Assembly: GCF_014863605.1 (NCBI RefSeq)
Contig: NZ_CP062252.1
Location: forward strand, 6,487,501-6,551,500
From: Pseudomonas allokribbensis
GTDB lineage: Bacteria > Pseudomonadota > Gammaproteobacteria > Pseudomonadales > Pseudomonadaceae
DNA: 64,000 bases
Direction of reading: 5' to 3'
Part shown: piece after piece, positions 36,743 through 46,365 of the stretch
How positions within the stretch are numbered: position 1 is the first letter of the stretch
How the letters are laid out: the number at the start of each line of letters is the position of its first letter
Position numbers and translations under genes: made by a program
The notes under the pieces: model-generated
Seen by the model: the letters and a program-made list of their open reading frames with translations, nothing else
What the model was told of the DNA's origin: nothing
Database searches by the model: none

Positions 36743-37540
36743 ATGCTGCTTTCCCTGTACCGCTCGCTGCACGGCTATCGGGGTTTCATCCTCGGTAGCG
36801 TCAAGCGGGAGTTTCAAGCGCGGTATCGCAATTCGCTGTTTGGCGCGCTGTGGACGGTACTCAACCCGCTGTCCATGATCATCGTGTACACGGTGATCTT
36901 TTCCCACATCATGCGTGCCCGTCTGCCCGGCGTGGACGACGGCATGGCCTACAGCGTCTACCTGTGCGCCGGGTTGCTGACCTGGGGCCTGTTCTCGGAA
37001 ATCACCCTGCGCAGCCAGAACATGTTTCTGGAGAACGCCAACCTGCTGAAGAAGATCAGCTTCCCGCGCATCTGCCTGCCGGTGATCGTGCTGCTCAATG
37101 CCGGGATCAATTTCGCAATCATCATCGGCCTGTTTCTCGGCTTCCTGTTAATCACCGGGCGCTGGCCGGGCATGGCCCTGTTGGCACTGGCGCCGCTGCT
37201 GGCGCTGCAAGTGCTGTTCTGCGCCGGGCTGGGCATGATCCTCGGCGTGCTCAACGTGTTCTTTCGTGATGTCGGGCAGTTGTTCGCCATCTGCCTGCAA
37301 TTCTGGTTCTGGCTGACGCCGATCGTGTATCCGCTGAGCATCCTGCCCGAGTGGGTGCAGCGCCTGCTGCAACTCAACCCGCTGACCAACCTGATCGGCA
37401 GTTACCAGAACCTGTTTCTCTACGGCCAGTGGCCGGTGTGGAGTTCGCTGCTGCCGATCCTCGTGATCGGCGTGCTGTTCTGTGGGATCGGCCTGCGCCT
37501 GTTCCGCCAGCGGGTCGGCGAAATGGTGGATGAACTCTGA
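36743..37540 (+). CDS. wzm: O-polysaccharide ABC transporter permease Wzm
   Basis: 265-aa inner-membrane ABC-2 type permease with about six helices. Near the N-terminus is FILGSVKREFQARYRNSLFGALWTVLNP, characteristic of Wzm/TagG-type polysaccharide exporters. With Wzt it flips the completed undecaprenyl-linked D-rhamnan to the periplasm. ATG follows the wbpW stop directly, and its stop overlaps the wzt ATG. Confidence 0.93.
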   Translation: MLLSLYRSLHGYRGFILGSVKREFQARYRNSLFGALWTVLNPLSMIIVYTVIFSHIMRARLPGVDDGMAYSVYLCAGLLTWGLFSEITLRSQNMFLENANLLKKISFPRICLPVIVLLNAGINFAIIIGLFLGFLLITGRWPGMALLALAPLLALQVLFCAGLGMILGVLNVFFRDVGQLFAICLQFWFWLTPIVYPLSILPEWVQRLLQLNPLTNLIGSYQNLFLYGQWPVWSSLLPILVIGVLFCGIGLRLFRQRVGEMVDEL

Positions 37541-38790
37541 TGGGGCACATACGCGTCACCGGCCTGGGCAAGGCCTACAAGCAGTACCCCACTCGCTGGA
37601 GTCGTCTGGCCGAATGGCTGATTCCGTTTTCACCGATGCGTCATCGCCAGCACTGGGTGCTGCAGGATGTGAATTTCGAAATCGCCCCCGGCGAAGCGGT
37701 GGGCATTGTCGGGGTCAACGGCGCCGGCAAAAGCACCTTGCTGAAAATGATCACCGGCACCACCCAGCCGACCTGCGGCCAGATTCAGCTACAGGGCCGG
37801 GTCGCGGCACTGCTGGAGCTGGGCATGGGCTTTCACCCGGACTTCACCGGCCGGCAGAACGCGGTGATGGCCGGGCAACTGCTGGGCATGCAGGTCGAAG
37901 AGATCGAAACCCTGATGCCGGACATCGAACGCTTCGCGGAAATCGGCGAGGCCATCGATCACCCGGTGCGCACCTATTCAAGTGGCATGCAGATGCGTCT
38001 GGCCTTCAGTGTCGCCACCGCGCGCCGCCCGGACATCCTGATCGTCGACGAAGCGCTGTCGGTGGGCGACTCGTATTTCCAGCACAAGAGCTTCGACCGC
38101 ATCCGTAGCTTCCGCAAGGCAGGAACCACGCTGCTGATCGTGTCTCACGACCGCTCGGCGATCCAGTCGATCTGCGACTCGGCGATCCTGCTCGAAGGTG
38201 GCCTCATGGCCATGCACGACAAACCCGAAGCCGTCATGGATTACTACAACGCCTTGCTCGCCGAACGCGAAGGCCAGACCGTGCGCCAGGAAACACTCCC
38301 CGGCGGCCAGGTACAGACCGTATCCGGCACCGGCGAGGCCGGCATTCTCAGTGTGCGCCTGCTCGATGAACACGAGCGCTCCATCGACGCCGCTGAAGTC
38401 GGCCAGCCGGTGGTGCTGGAGGTGCAGGTCGAAGTCCGCCAGGACATCGAGCGGCTGGTGCTGGGCTTCATGATCAAGGATCGCCTGGGGCAGGCCATGT
38501 ACGGCATCAACACCCATCGCCAGAACCAGGCCCTGGACGACCTGCACGCAGGCGAGCGCATCACCTACCGCTTTGCTTTCGTGATGGGCCTGGGCAAGGG
38601 CAATTATTCCGTGGCCCTGAGCCTCTCACGGCTGGACTCGCACCTGGACCGCAATTTCGAATGGCGCGACTACGGGCTGGTGTTCCATGTGATCAATAAC
38701 CGTCAGGAAGATTTCGTCGGCTGCTCGTGGCTCGGAGCCAGAACATCGATCACCCGGCGCACTGAAGCCCTCGCGGAGCGTGCGCCATGA
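37540..38790 (+). CDS. wzt: O-polysaccharide ABC transporter ATPase Wzt with C-terminal carbohydrate-binding domain
   Basis: 416 aa. ATPase domain 1-250: Walker A GVNGAGKST, signature YSSGMQMRLAFSVA, Walker B ILIVDEAL, followed by a C-terminal beta-sandwich (about 270-405), the domain that recognises the modified end of the polysaccharide in Wzt proteins of this class. That the domain is present implies chain-end modification, consistent with the methyltransferases in the other arm. Overlaps wzm by 1 nt and wbpX by 4 nt. Confidence 0.93.
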   Translation: MGHIRVTGLGKAYKQYPTRWSRLAEWLIPFSPMRHRQHWVLQDVNFEIAPGEAVGIVGVNGAGKSTLLKMITGTTQPTCGQIQLQGRVAALLELGMGFHPDFTGRQNAVMAGQLLGMQVEEIETLMPDIERFAEIGEAIDHPVRTYSSGMQMRLAFSVATARRPDILIVDEALSVGDSYFQHKSFDRIRSFRKAGTTLLIVSHDRSAIQSICDSAILLEGGLMAMHDKPEAVMDYYNALLAEREGQTVRQETLPGGQVQTVSGTGEAGILSVRLLDEHERSIDAAEVGQPVVLEVQVEVRQDIERLVLGFMIKDRLGQAMYGINTHRQNQALDDLHAGERITYRFAFVMGLGKGNYSVALSLSRLDSHLDRNFEWRDYGLVFHVINNRQEDFVGCSWLGARTSITRRTEALAERAP

Positions 38791-40154
38791 CTCGCCTGCT
38801 GGTCGAATGCACCCACGTGTTCCGGCACCCGAAGGTCAATTCCGGGATTCAGCGGGTGGTGCGCAACGTCATCAAGCAATTGCCGCCGAGCGCTGAAGGG
38901 GTCGAGTGCGTGCCGGTGGTGTTGCTCAAGGGCAAGCTGTACCGCGTGACGCGCCTGGCGCCACTGGATTCGCCGCTAGTCAACGCCGTCATCACGTTTG
39001 GCGAGCGCCTGGAGCGGCTGGCCCATCGTTTCTGGCAACTGCATCAGCGCCTCGACAGTCGTTGCCGGACCCAACTGACACGACGTGCGCTATACGTCAG
39101 CTATCGCCTGGCGTCGTTCGGCCTGTTCGGCATTCCGTTGCGGCTGGTCGAGCAGGTCAACCGCTTTCAGTTGCCCCAGCGCTGCGAGCCTTTGCAACAC
39201 CGGCCGGGCGATCACCTGGTGTTGCTGGATTCGTCCTGGCACTCGGATTTTTTCCTGCATGCCGAACGGCTCAAACGCGAAGGCGTGGGCATCGTTGCAG
39301 TGATCTACGACTTGATTCCCCTGACCCACCCGCAGTTTTACGACACGCGGCTGGTGCAGGTTTTCAGCGAATGGTTCGACTGGATTACCCGCACCGCCGA
39401 CGGCTACCTGGCGATTTCCGCCACGGTGCGCGATCAGGTTCATGAGGAAGTGCAGCGCCGCCTCGGTTCGGCACAGGTCGAAAAACGCTGGTTCGACTAT
39501 TTCCACCTCGGGTCGGAGCTGGATCTGCAGAGCGTCGAAGCCACCGTCGAGCCGCGCCTGGAACGTCTGTTCGCCACACCGGAGCCGGTGTTCCTGATGG
39601 TCAGCACCATTGAGCCGCGCAAGAACCACGACTATCTGCTGGATGCTTTCGAACGTGCCTGGGCGGCCGGTTCGAATGCTCGGCTGGGCATCGCCGGACG
39701 CATCGGCTGGAAGTGCGACGCCCTGCTCGCCCGGGTGCGCAACCACGGCGAACTGAACCGGCGCCTGTTCATGTTCAACGACCTGAGCGACACCAGCCTG
39801 GAATACGCGTATGCCCATTCCAGCGCATTGGTGTTCCCGTCGTTCGTCGAAGGCTTCGGCCTGCCGCTGGTGGAAGCCATGCAGCGCGGATTGCCGGCGA
39901 TGGGCAGCGATATCGCGGTGTTCCGTGAGATCGGCGGCGAGTTCATGGCCTATTTCGATTTGCAGGACCCGCAATGCCTCGCCGACCTGGTGATCGCCTT
40001 CGAGCGCAGCGGCCAATTCCCCGCTGCCCGCAATGTGGCCGACTGGCAATGGATCGGCTGGCGCGAAGCCAGTCAGCAACTGGCCGAACGCACCGCACGC
40101 CATGTGCTGCAAGCGCCTGCGGCGCAAGCGAGGTCCCATGCGCATAGCCCTTAA
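38787..40154 (+). CDS. wbpX: Glycosyltransferase WbpX-like (GT4)
   Basis: 455-aa GT-B retaining glycosyltransferase. GT4 hallmark E(x7)E in FVEGFGLPLVEAMQRG, and the middle motif VSTIEPRKNHDYLLDAF. N-terminal NSGIQRVVRNV is typical of mannosyl/rhamnosyltransferases. The position directly after wzt fits WbpX of the A-band locus, a D-rhamnosyltransferase. Overlaps wzt by 4 nt and wbpY by 17 nt. Symbol is assigned from gene order plus family, not from a residue-level comparison. Confidence 0.82.
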   Translation: MTRLLVECTHVFRHPKVNSGIQRVVRNVIKQLPPSAEGVECVPVVLLKGKLYRVTRLAPLDSPLVNAVITFGERLERLAHRFWQLHQRLDSRCRTQLTRRALYVSYRLASFGLFGIPLRLVEQVNRFQLPQRCEPLQHRPGDHLVLLDSSWHSDFFLHAERLKREGVGIVAVIYDLIPLTHPQFYDTRLVQVFSEWFDWITRTADGYLAISATVRDQVHEEVQRRLGSAQVEKRWFDYFHLGSELDLQSVEATVEPRLERLFATPEPVFLMVSTIEPRKNHDYLLDAFERAWAAGSNARLGIAGRIGWKCDALLARVRNHGELNRRLFMFNDLSDTSLEYAYAHSSALVFPSFVEGFGLPLVEAMQRGLPAMGSDIAVFREIGGEFMAYFDLQDPQCLADLVIAFERSGQFPAARNVADWQWIGWREASQQLAERTARHVLQAPAAQARSHAHSP

Positions 40155-41268
40155 CGCGCGGATTCTCCAGGCACCGCGCACCGGAATCGGCCACTACGTC
40201 GCCGAACTGGTGAACGCCCTGCACACCGAGACCGATATCGACGTGGCGCTGTTCCACGGCTGGGGCTGGAGTTCGCAGTTGCCGGAAGCGGCAATGCCTG
40301 GTTACTCGCGCCTGACCCCGATGCTGCGCAAGATCCCCGGCGCCTATCAGGCCCGCCGCTGGCTGGAGCAGAAACGCTTCGATCAGGGCCGCACGCCCGA
40401 CATCGACCTTTACCACGAACCGAGCCTGTGGCCGCTGGCCTTCGACGGCCCGACCGTGATCACCCTGCACGACCTGACGCACCTGCATTTCCCGGACACC
40501 CAGCCGCAGGCACGACTCAGGGAAATCGAACGTCGGCTGGCCGACGGCATCCGGCAGGCGCGGGTGATTCTGACCGACTCGCAAGCCATCGCCGACGAAG
40601 CCCAAGACTATTTCGGACTGCCCGCCGAACGCTTCGTGGTGGCGCCCCTGGGTGTCGCCGAGCGCTTTCATCCGCGCGAGCCGCAAGCCATCGACGCGGT
40701 GCTCAAGGCCCATGCCGTGGAGGCGCGGGAGTATTTCCTGTGTGTCGGCACCCTGGAGCCGCGCAAGAACCTGGGCCTGGCCCTGCGTGCCCACGCGCTA
40801 TTGCCCGAAGCCGTGCGCCAGCGCTTCCCGCTGTTGATCGTCGGCATGGCCGGCTGGCAGCGTGAGCAGTTCAGTGACGAATTGCGTCAGGCCCTGGCCA
40901 GCGGTCATGTGTGCCTGCTCGGCTACTTGCCGGATGAGCAGGTCGCGCAATTGCTGGCCGGCGCCCGGGCGCTGGTTTTTCCCTCGTTGTATGAAGGTTT
41001 TGGCCTGCCGGTGCTGGAAGCGATGGCCAGTGGCACGCCCGTGGTGGTCACCCGATCCTCGGCGATGCCGGAAGTCGCGGGTGCTGCCGGCAACTATATT
41101 GAAGCTGACGATGCAGAAGGCTTGCGCGATGCGCTGAGCCGCCTGATCGACGATCAAGTGCATTGGCAGGCATGCCGAGAAGCCGGATTGCAGCAGGCAC
41201 GGCTTTTTTCCTGGAAGCGTTGCGCGCAGGCCACGGCCGGCGCCTACCGCCAGGCTTTGGGAGGTTGA
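40138..41268 (+). CDS. wbpY: Glycosyltransferase WbpY-like (GT4)
   Basis: 376 aa GT4 enzyme: N-terminal LNARILQAPRTGIGHYVAEL, middle VGTLEPRKNLGLALRAH, E(x7)E in LYEGFGLPVLEAMASG. In the A-band pathway WbpX and WbpY build the D-rhamnan repeat of alternating linkages. ATG 40138 lies within the end of wbpX and is the only start that gives the conserved MRIALNAR. Adjacent to wbpZ with no gap. Confidence 0.82.
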   Translation: MRIALNARILQAPRTGIGHYVAELVNALHTETDIDVALFHGWGWSSQLPEAAMPGYSRLTPMLRKIPGAYQARRWLEQKRFDQGRTPDIDLYHEPSLWPLAFDGPTVITLHDLTHLHFPDTQPQARLREIERRLADGIRQARVILTDSQAIADEAQDYFGLPAERFVVAPLGVAERFHPREPQAIDAVLKAHAVEAREYFLCVGTLEPRKNLGLALRAHALLPEAVRQRFPLLIVGMAGWQREQFSDELRQALASGHVCLLGYLPDEQVAQLLAGARALVFPSLYEGFGLPVLEAMASGTPVVVTRSSAMPEVAGAAGNYIEADDAEGLRDALSRLIDDQVHWQACREAGLQQARLFSWKRCAQATAGAYRQALGG

Positions 41269-42399
41269 ATGAGAGTTCTTCATTTTTTCAAGACGTACCT
41301 GCCTGACTCGGTCGGCGGCATCGAGCAAGTGATCTTCCAGCTCTGCGAAAGCGGCGCCCAGCACGGCATCGAGGGCCAGGTGCTGACCCTCAGCGCCAAT
41401 CCCGAGCCGGCGGTACTGCAACTCGGCCAGCACGAAGTGCATCGCGCCAGGCTCGATATCCAGTTCGCTTCCACCGGGTTTTCCTGGAGCGTGTTCAAAC
41501 AGTTTCGCGAACTGGCCGCCGAAGCCGACGTGATCAACTATCACTTCCCGTGGCCGTTCATGGACCTGGTGCATTTCGCCAGCGGTGTGAACAAACCGAG
41601 TGTGGTGACCTATCACTCGGACATCATTCGCCAGAAGAACCTGCTCAAGCTCTATCGTCCGCTGATGAACCGTTTCCTCGCCAGCGCCGACCGGATTGTC
41701 GCGGCCTCGCCGAACTATCTGCACACCAGTGATGTGTTGCAGCAGTTTCAGGACAAGACCCGTGTCATCCCTTATGGCTTGAACAAGGCCGGTTATCCAC
41801 AGCCCGACGTCGAACGCATGAACCGCTGGCGCCAGCAGCTTGGTGATAAGTTTTTCCTGTTCGTCGGGGTGATGCGCTACTACAAAGGCCTGCACATCCT
41901 GCTCGAAGCCTTGAAAGACGTGGACTACCCGGTGGTGATCGTCGGTGCCGGCCCGCTGGAGCAGGAACTGCACGCCCAGGCCGCTGCGCTGGGGCTGCGC
42001 AATATCCACTTCCTCGGACGCCTGAGCGATGAAGACAAGGTCGCCCTGCTGCAATTGAGCTACGCCATCGTCTTCCCGTCGCATCTGCGCTCGGAAGCGT
42101 TCGGCATTTCACTGCTGGAAGGCGCGATGTACGGCAAGCCGATGATCTCCAGCGAGATCGGCACCGGCACCAGCTACATCAATATCCACAACGAAACCGG
42201 GCTGGTCGTGCCGCCAAGTCATCCACAGGCGTTTCGCGAAGCGATGCGCACCCTGTGGGAAAACCCGACCCGCGCCGCTGAAATGGGCGTCAAGGCTGAA
42301 GCCCGTTACCGGCAGTTATTCACAGCCGACGAAATGGGTCGCAAGTGGACGGCGCTGTATCAGGAATTGCTGGAGGAAAAGGCGCTGTCCTACGCCTGA
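41269..42399 (+). CDS. wbpZ: Glycosyltransferase WbpZ-like (GT4)
   Basis: 376-aa GT4 enzyme with N-terminal HFFKTYLPDSVGGIEQVIFQL and E(x7)E in RSEAFGISLLEGAMYG. WbpZ is thought to start A-band synthesis by adding the first sugar to the lipid-linked GlcNAc/FucNAc primer. It is the last gene of the plus-strand operon; it ends 4 nt before the convergent oxidoreductase gene with no visible terminator. Confidence 0.84.
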   Translation: MRVLHFFKTYLPDSVGGIEQVIFQLCESGAQHGIEGQVLTLSANPEPAVLQLGQHEVHRARLDIQFASTGFSWSVFKQFRELAAEADVINYHFPWPFMDLVHFASGVNKPSVVTYHSDIIRQKNLLKLYRPLMNRFLASADRIVAASPNYLHTSDVLQQFQDKTRVIPYGLNKAGYPQPDVERMNRWRQQLGDKFFLFVGVMRYYKGLHILLEALKDVDYPVVIVGAGPLEQELHAQAAALGLRNIHFLGRLSDEDKVALLQLSYAIVFPSHLRSEAFGISLLEGAMYGKPMISSEIGTGTSYINIHNETGLVVPPSHPQAFREAMRTLWENPTRAAEMGVKAEARYRQLFTADEMGRKWTALYQELLEEKALSYA

Positions 42400-42403
42400 T
42401 CCT

Positions 42404-44434
42404 CTACAGATCCAGCACCAGCGGCTGGGCACTTTGCGCCGGCACTGCACAGCAGATCAGCACTTGTCCTTCCTCCGGCACTTCGGCCGGGGGCTGTGGA
42501 TAATTCACCGCGCCGCTGATCAGCCGCGTCTTGCAGGTGCCGCAAGATCCTCCGCGACAGCTGAACTCGGGGCGCAAGCCACGACTTTCCGCCAGTTCCA
42601 GCAGACTGCCACCATCGGGCTGCCACCGCGCTTCCTTGGCCGAACGCTCGAAGACCACCGGCACCGAGGTGGTGGCGGCCGGCAATTGTTCGATCACGAT
42701 GGCGTCCGGGTCGGCCTGCCGCTTGAGGGTCGAGGGGCCAAAGGTTTCGGCGTGAATCTGGTCGTCGCGCACGTCCAGTTCACGCAGGCTGTCGTAAAGG
42801 CCTTGGGTAAAGCCGCCGGGGCCGCAAAGCACAAAGTCGATCTGATCGAAGTCCTCGACGTCCAGCAGGTTCCTCAGCAATGAGCCGTCGATGCGCCCGT
42901 GCAGGTCGTAATCCTCGCCTTCGACCAGATCAGGCTCCGGCTGGCTGAGCAGGCGCAACACCCGCACCGCATCGCCGGCGTCCTCCAGCAAGCGGTCCAG
43001 CTCCGCGCGAAACGGTTGGTCGGCAAGGCTGCGGGAACTCTGGATCAGCCAGGTCGGACGAATCCGCCGGGTGCGCAGGCCCTGATACACCACCTCACGC
43101 AGCATCGACAGCAACGGCGTGATCCCGACCCCGGCCGCCAGCAGCACCAAGGGTCGACGCTCCAGCGGCGCCACGGTGAAATGCCCTTGGGGCGAGCGCG
43201 CCTCTAGTACGTCACCGACGCGCACCTGATCGTGCAGGTGCGTCGATATCCGCCCTTCACGCTTTACGCTGATCCGGAAGAAGTCGTCGGATGGCGCACC
43301 CGACAGGCTGTAGGTGCGGATATACACCTCGCCATCGAGATTGAAGCGCAACGGCAGATGCTGCCCGGCCTGGAACACCGGCAAACCGGCCCCATCCACG
43401 GGTTCGAGGTAGAACGAACGAATGTGCTGGCTCTGCGCTTCAATCCGCGCCACCCGCAGCGGCCGACAGCTGTCTCCCAGGGCCTGGGCCTGCAAACGTG
43501 CGTCGGCCTGAGCCCAGGTGCCGGTCAACAAACTGGTCGGCGACATGCCGTCGAAGCGCCAGCGCAGGGCCAATGCGCCCGGACGCCGCACCGCTTTTTC
43601 CACCTCGAACGTCCACAACCGCTCGGCGCCTTGGAAGGCTGCGATCTGCGGCCCGTCGAGAATGACCTCGGTGCGGCCGCTGAGCTGTAACAGGTCGCCT
43701 GTGGAAAAGTCGATGAACAGCAAGCCGGCCCGGGGATTGAGCAGCAGGTTGCCGAGAGTGTTGAAGTGCAGGTTGCCGGCAAAATCCGGGATGGTCAGGC
43801 GATTGCCTTCCACCCGCACGAAACCGGCCTGGCCGCCACGGTGCGAAACATCCACCGAACGCTCGCCGTCGACATCGACGTAACTGGCGACGAAGAAGGT
43901 GTCGGCCGTTTCGATCAGCGCGACCGCCGCGTCATCGAGCCCATCGAAATGCTCGGCACGCCGGGTCTGCGGATCCGTCAGCGGCACCCGCTGGAACTGG
44001 CGCAACTGAATGTACTGCGGGCAGTTACCGAAGGACTGATCGACCGTCAAATCGAAACCCGTAGCCCCCAGATTGCCGATGTGGCCATTGAGGCGATTGC
44101 GCCGACGGGTGTGCAACTCGATGCCGAGCAGCCCGATCGCCGCACCGGCCTGCAACTGTGCCGGGTCATCGGTGGCGGGCAGACTGTCGAAGTGCAATTG
44201 CGTTGGCTCGGGAGAATGAGCGAAACCCGCCTCGCCCTCCAGCACGCTGGCCCACGGACGGCCCTCGGCATCCACCGCGCCGTACAACATGAAAGGCAAT
44301 TGCTGATAGAACTGACGATGCTGGTCCGGCATCCAGGTGCGAATCACCTTACGACCGAATTCCTCCATGCGCTCGGCAACGCCGACCTGCGCTTGCAGTT
44401 GTCGCTCGCCGGCGTGCCAGGGTGAACGTTCCAT
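42404..44434 (-). CDS. Three-domain oxidoreductase: FMN-binding split barrel + ferredoxin reductase + 2Fe-2S ferredoxin
   Basis: 676 aa. Residues ~1-320 resemble the pyridoxamine-phosphate-oxidase-like FMN-binding split barrel (LYGAVDAEGRPWASVLEG, then FVASYVDVDGERSVDVSHRGG). Then a ferredoxin-NADP reductase module with FAD motif RTYSLSG and nucleotide motif GVGITPLLSML, and a C-terminal plant-type [2Fe-2S] domain with SCRGGSCGTC plus a distant Cys (ICC). Such fusions are annotated only broadly; physiological substrate unknown. Likely electron transfer from NAD(P)H to a target via FAD and the iron-sulphur cluster. Confidence 0.83.
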   Translation of the reverse strand: MERSPWHAGERQLQAQVGVAERMEEFGRKVIRTWMPDQHRQFYQQLPFMLYGAVDAEGRPWASVLEGEAGFAHSPEPTQLHFDSLPATDDPAQLQAGAAIGLLGIELHTRRRNRLNGHIGNLGATGFDLTVDQSFGNCPQYIQLRQFQRVPLTDPQTRRAEHFDGLDDAAVALIETADTFFVASYVDVDGERSVDVSHRGGQAGFVRVEGNRLTIPDFAGNLHFNTLGNLLLNPRAGLLFIDFSTGDLLQLSGRTEVILDGPQIAAFQGAERLWTFEVEKAVRRPGALALRWRFDGMSPTSLLTGTWAQADARLQAQALGDSCRPLRVARIEAQSQHIRSFYLEPVDGAGLPVFQAGQHLPLRFNLDGEVYIRTYSLSGAPSDDFFRISVKREGRISTHLHDQVRVGDVLEARSPQGHFTVAPLERRPLVLLAAGVGITPLLSMLREVVYQGLRTRRIRPTWLIQSSRSLADQPFRAELDRLLEDAGDAVRVLRLLSQPEPDLVEGEDYDLHGRIDGSLLRNLLDVEDFDQIDFVLCGPGGFTQGLYDSLRELDVRDDQIHAETFGPSTLKRQADPDAIVIEQLPAATTSVPVVFERSAKEARWQPDGGSLLELAESRGLRPEFSCRGGSCGTCKTRLISGAVNYPQPPAEVPEEGQVLICCAVPAQSAQPLVLDL

Positions 44435-44479
44435 GACGACCTCTCCCCCACGCCAGCGGCGCAGTCTGGATGGTGAACC

Positions 44480-45106
44480 TCAGGCGCTGGTTTGCAGACC
44501 GGCGACGGTACGTGGCATGCCGATGAAACCGGGCAATGCTTCAACCCGCGCCAGCCAGGCGCGCACGTTGGCATAGTCGTCCAGCGACACATTGCCTTCC
44601 GGCGCATGGGCGATGTAGCTGTAGGCCGAGACGTCGGCGATGGTCGGCTCGTTTCCGACCAGATACGGGGTCTTGCCCAGTTCCAGATCCATCACCTTCA
44701 GCAGGTTGTGCGCACGGGTGATCGCTTCATCGGCGTTGAGTTTCGCCCCGAACACCGTAACCAGCCGCGCCGCCGCCGGACCAAAGGCAATCGGTCCGGC
44801 CGCTGCCGACAGCCAACGCTGGACGCGCGCCGCGCCGACCGGGTCGCTCGGCAGCCAACGACCGTTGCCGTACTTCTGCGCCAGATACACCAGAATCGCA
44901 TTGGAATCGGCCAGCACCACGCCGTTGTCATCAATGGCCGGCACTTGCCCGAAGCTGTTGATCGCCAGGTAGTCGGGTTGTTTGTGCTCGCCCTTGGCCA
45001 GATCGACGAAGATCAGTTCGGTCGGCAGTTGCAACAGGGACAGCATCAGCTCGACCCGGTGGGCGTGGCCGGAACGCGGGAAGTTGTAGAGTTTGATCGC
45101 TTGCAT
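44480..45106 (-). CDS. Glutathione S-transferase family protein
   Basis: 208 aa. Thioredoxin-like N-terminal domain ([18 protein letters not shown]; glutathione motif [12 protein letters not shown]) and all-helical C-terminal domain. Active-site residue is probably Ser in NFPRSGH. Substrate unknown; the family handles small electrophiles. ATG 45106 (MQAIKLYN) is the conventional start. The LysR regulator at 45211 lies 104 nt upstream on the same strand, so it may control this gene. Confidence 0.9.
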   Translation of the reverse strand: MQAIKLYNFPRSGHAHRVELMLSLLQLPTELIFVDLAKGEHKQPDYLAINSFGQVPAIDDNGVVLADSNAILVYLAQKYGNGRWLPSDPVGAARVQRWLSAAAGPIAFGPAAARLVTVFGAKLNADEAITRAHNLLKVMDLELGKTPYLVGNEPTIADVSAYSYIAHAPEGNVSLDDYANVRAWLARVEALPGFIGMPRTVAGLQTSA

Positions 45107-45210
45107 GGTCGACTCCGCAGGGCTTAGGTGCCGCTCAGGAGGGTCGGCGGCCGTGGCAGTCATCTTCCACCTATCGCGAAAACAACAGAATCACCAGCAA
45201 ACGCAATCCA

Positions 45211-46137
45211 TTATTTCTCTGGATGAAATAACGCTGCGTTTTTCAGGGCCGGATGCTCACGCAAGGCGTTCACGGTGTAATCGACAAAACTGCGCACCCG
45301 GGCCGGCGCCTTGCGCCCGCCCTGATACACCACGTGGATCGGCAAGGGCGGCAACTCGTACTCGGCGAGAACGATTTCCAGCTCACCGGAGGCGATCTTG
45401 CCGGCAACCTGATAAGACAGCACCCGGGTCAGCCCAAGCCCCAGGCAAGCGGCCGCAATCGCGGCCTGATTCGCGGTGACCACCAGCCGAGGCTCGGGCC
45501 TGACGCTCAAGGGTTCACCGTCCTCCAGAAATGGCCAACTGCGCAGTTGGCCGATGGCCGAAGTCGCCACCACCGGCGCGCCCGCCAGCGCTTGTGGATG
45601 GGTTGGCCGACCGTGAACGGTAAAATACCCAGGCGAGCCGCAGATCACCCGGCGCACCTCACCGACCCGGATCGCATGCTGGTTGCTGTCCGGCAAGTCA
45701 CCGATGCGGATCGCCACATCGACCCCTTCCTCGACCATGCTCACCACGCGATCCAGCAGCAAGGCGTTGATGGAAACGTCTGGGTACTGCGTCAGATAAC
45801 CCGCCATCACCGGTGTGACAAACAGCTCACCGAACAATACCGGCGCAGTCACCGTCAATTGCCCACGGGGCTGGGTGTGGCTGCCGGCGGCGGAGTCTTC
45901 CGCTTCCTGCACCTCGGCAAGAATCCTCCGACAGTCTTCCAGGTAACGCTGGCCCGCCTCGCTCAGATGCACGCTGCGGGTGGTGCGAATCAGCAATTGC
46001 GTACCGATCCGCTGCTCCAGCGCCGCCACCGCCCGGGTGATGCTGGCCGCCGACAGACCCAAGCGCCGCGCCGCCGCGGAAAAGCCCTGCTCCTGAGCAA
46101 CGGCCGCGAAAACCTGCATTTCCTGGAAGCGATCCAT
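45211..46137 (-). CDS. LysR-family transcriptional regulator
   Basis: 308 aa. N-terminal winged helix (MQVFAAVAQEQGFSAAARRLGLSAASITRAVAALE) and C-terminal periplasmic-binding-like effector domain. The class with the VDVAIRIGDLPDSN motif often regulates nearby small metabolic genes. It is divergent from the ABC transporter operon (228-bp gap) and upstream of GST. Target not certain. Confidence 0.9.
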   Translation of the reverse strand: MDRFQEMQVFAAVAQEQGFSAAARRLGLSAASITRAVAALEQRIGTQLLIRTTRSVHLSEAGQRYLEDCRRILAEVQEAEDSAAGSHTQPRGQLTVTAPVLFGELFVTPVMAGYLTQYPDVSINALLLDRVVSMVEEGVDVAIRIGDLPDSNQHAIRVGEVRRVICGSPGYFTVHGRPTHPQALAGAPVVATSAIGQLRSWPFLEDGEPLSVRPEPRLVVTANQAAIAAACLGLGLTRVLSYQVAGKIASGELEIVLAEYELPPLPIHVVYQGGRKAPARVRSFVDYTVNALREHPALKNAALFHPEK

Positions 46138-46365
46138 GGTGTCCCCGAAGTGGATGAAAAACCGCCTCGCATTATAGGCAGTACCCGATCTTCAACGGGC
46201 ATGGCCGAACGACCGCCGATCCAGAATTGATATTTTTATTTTCAGTTGTATTGATGAATGATTTATTTCGTGTCATTTATAGCCTCGCCGATCACAGGAA
46301 TGATCCAGCGCGCCACCCGGATGGCGGGCACCTGTTTTCCTAACGCCCTCCCAGGAGTCGACAAA

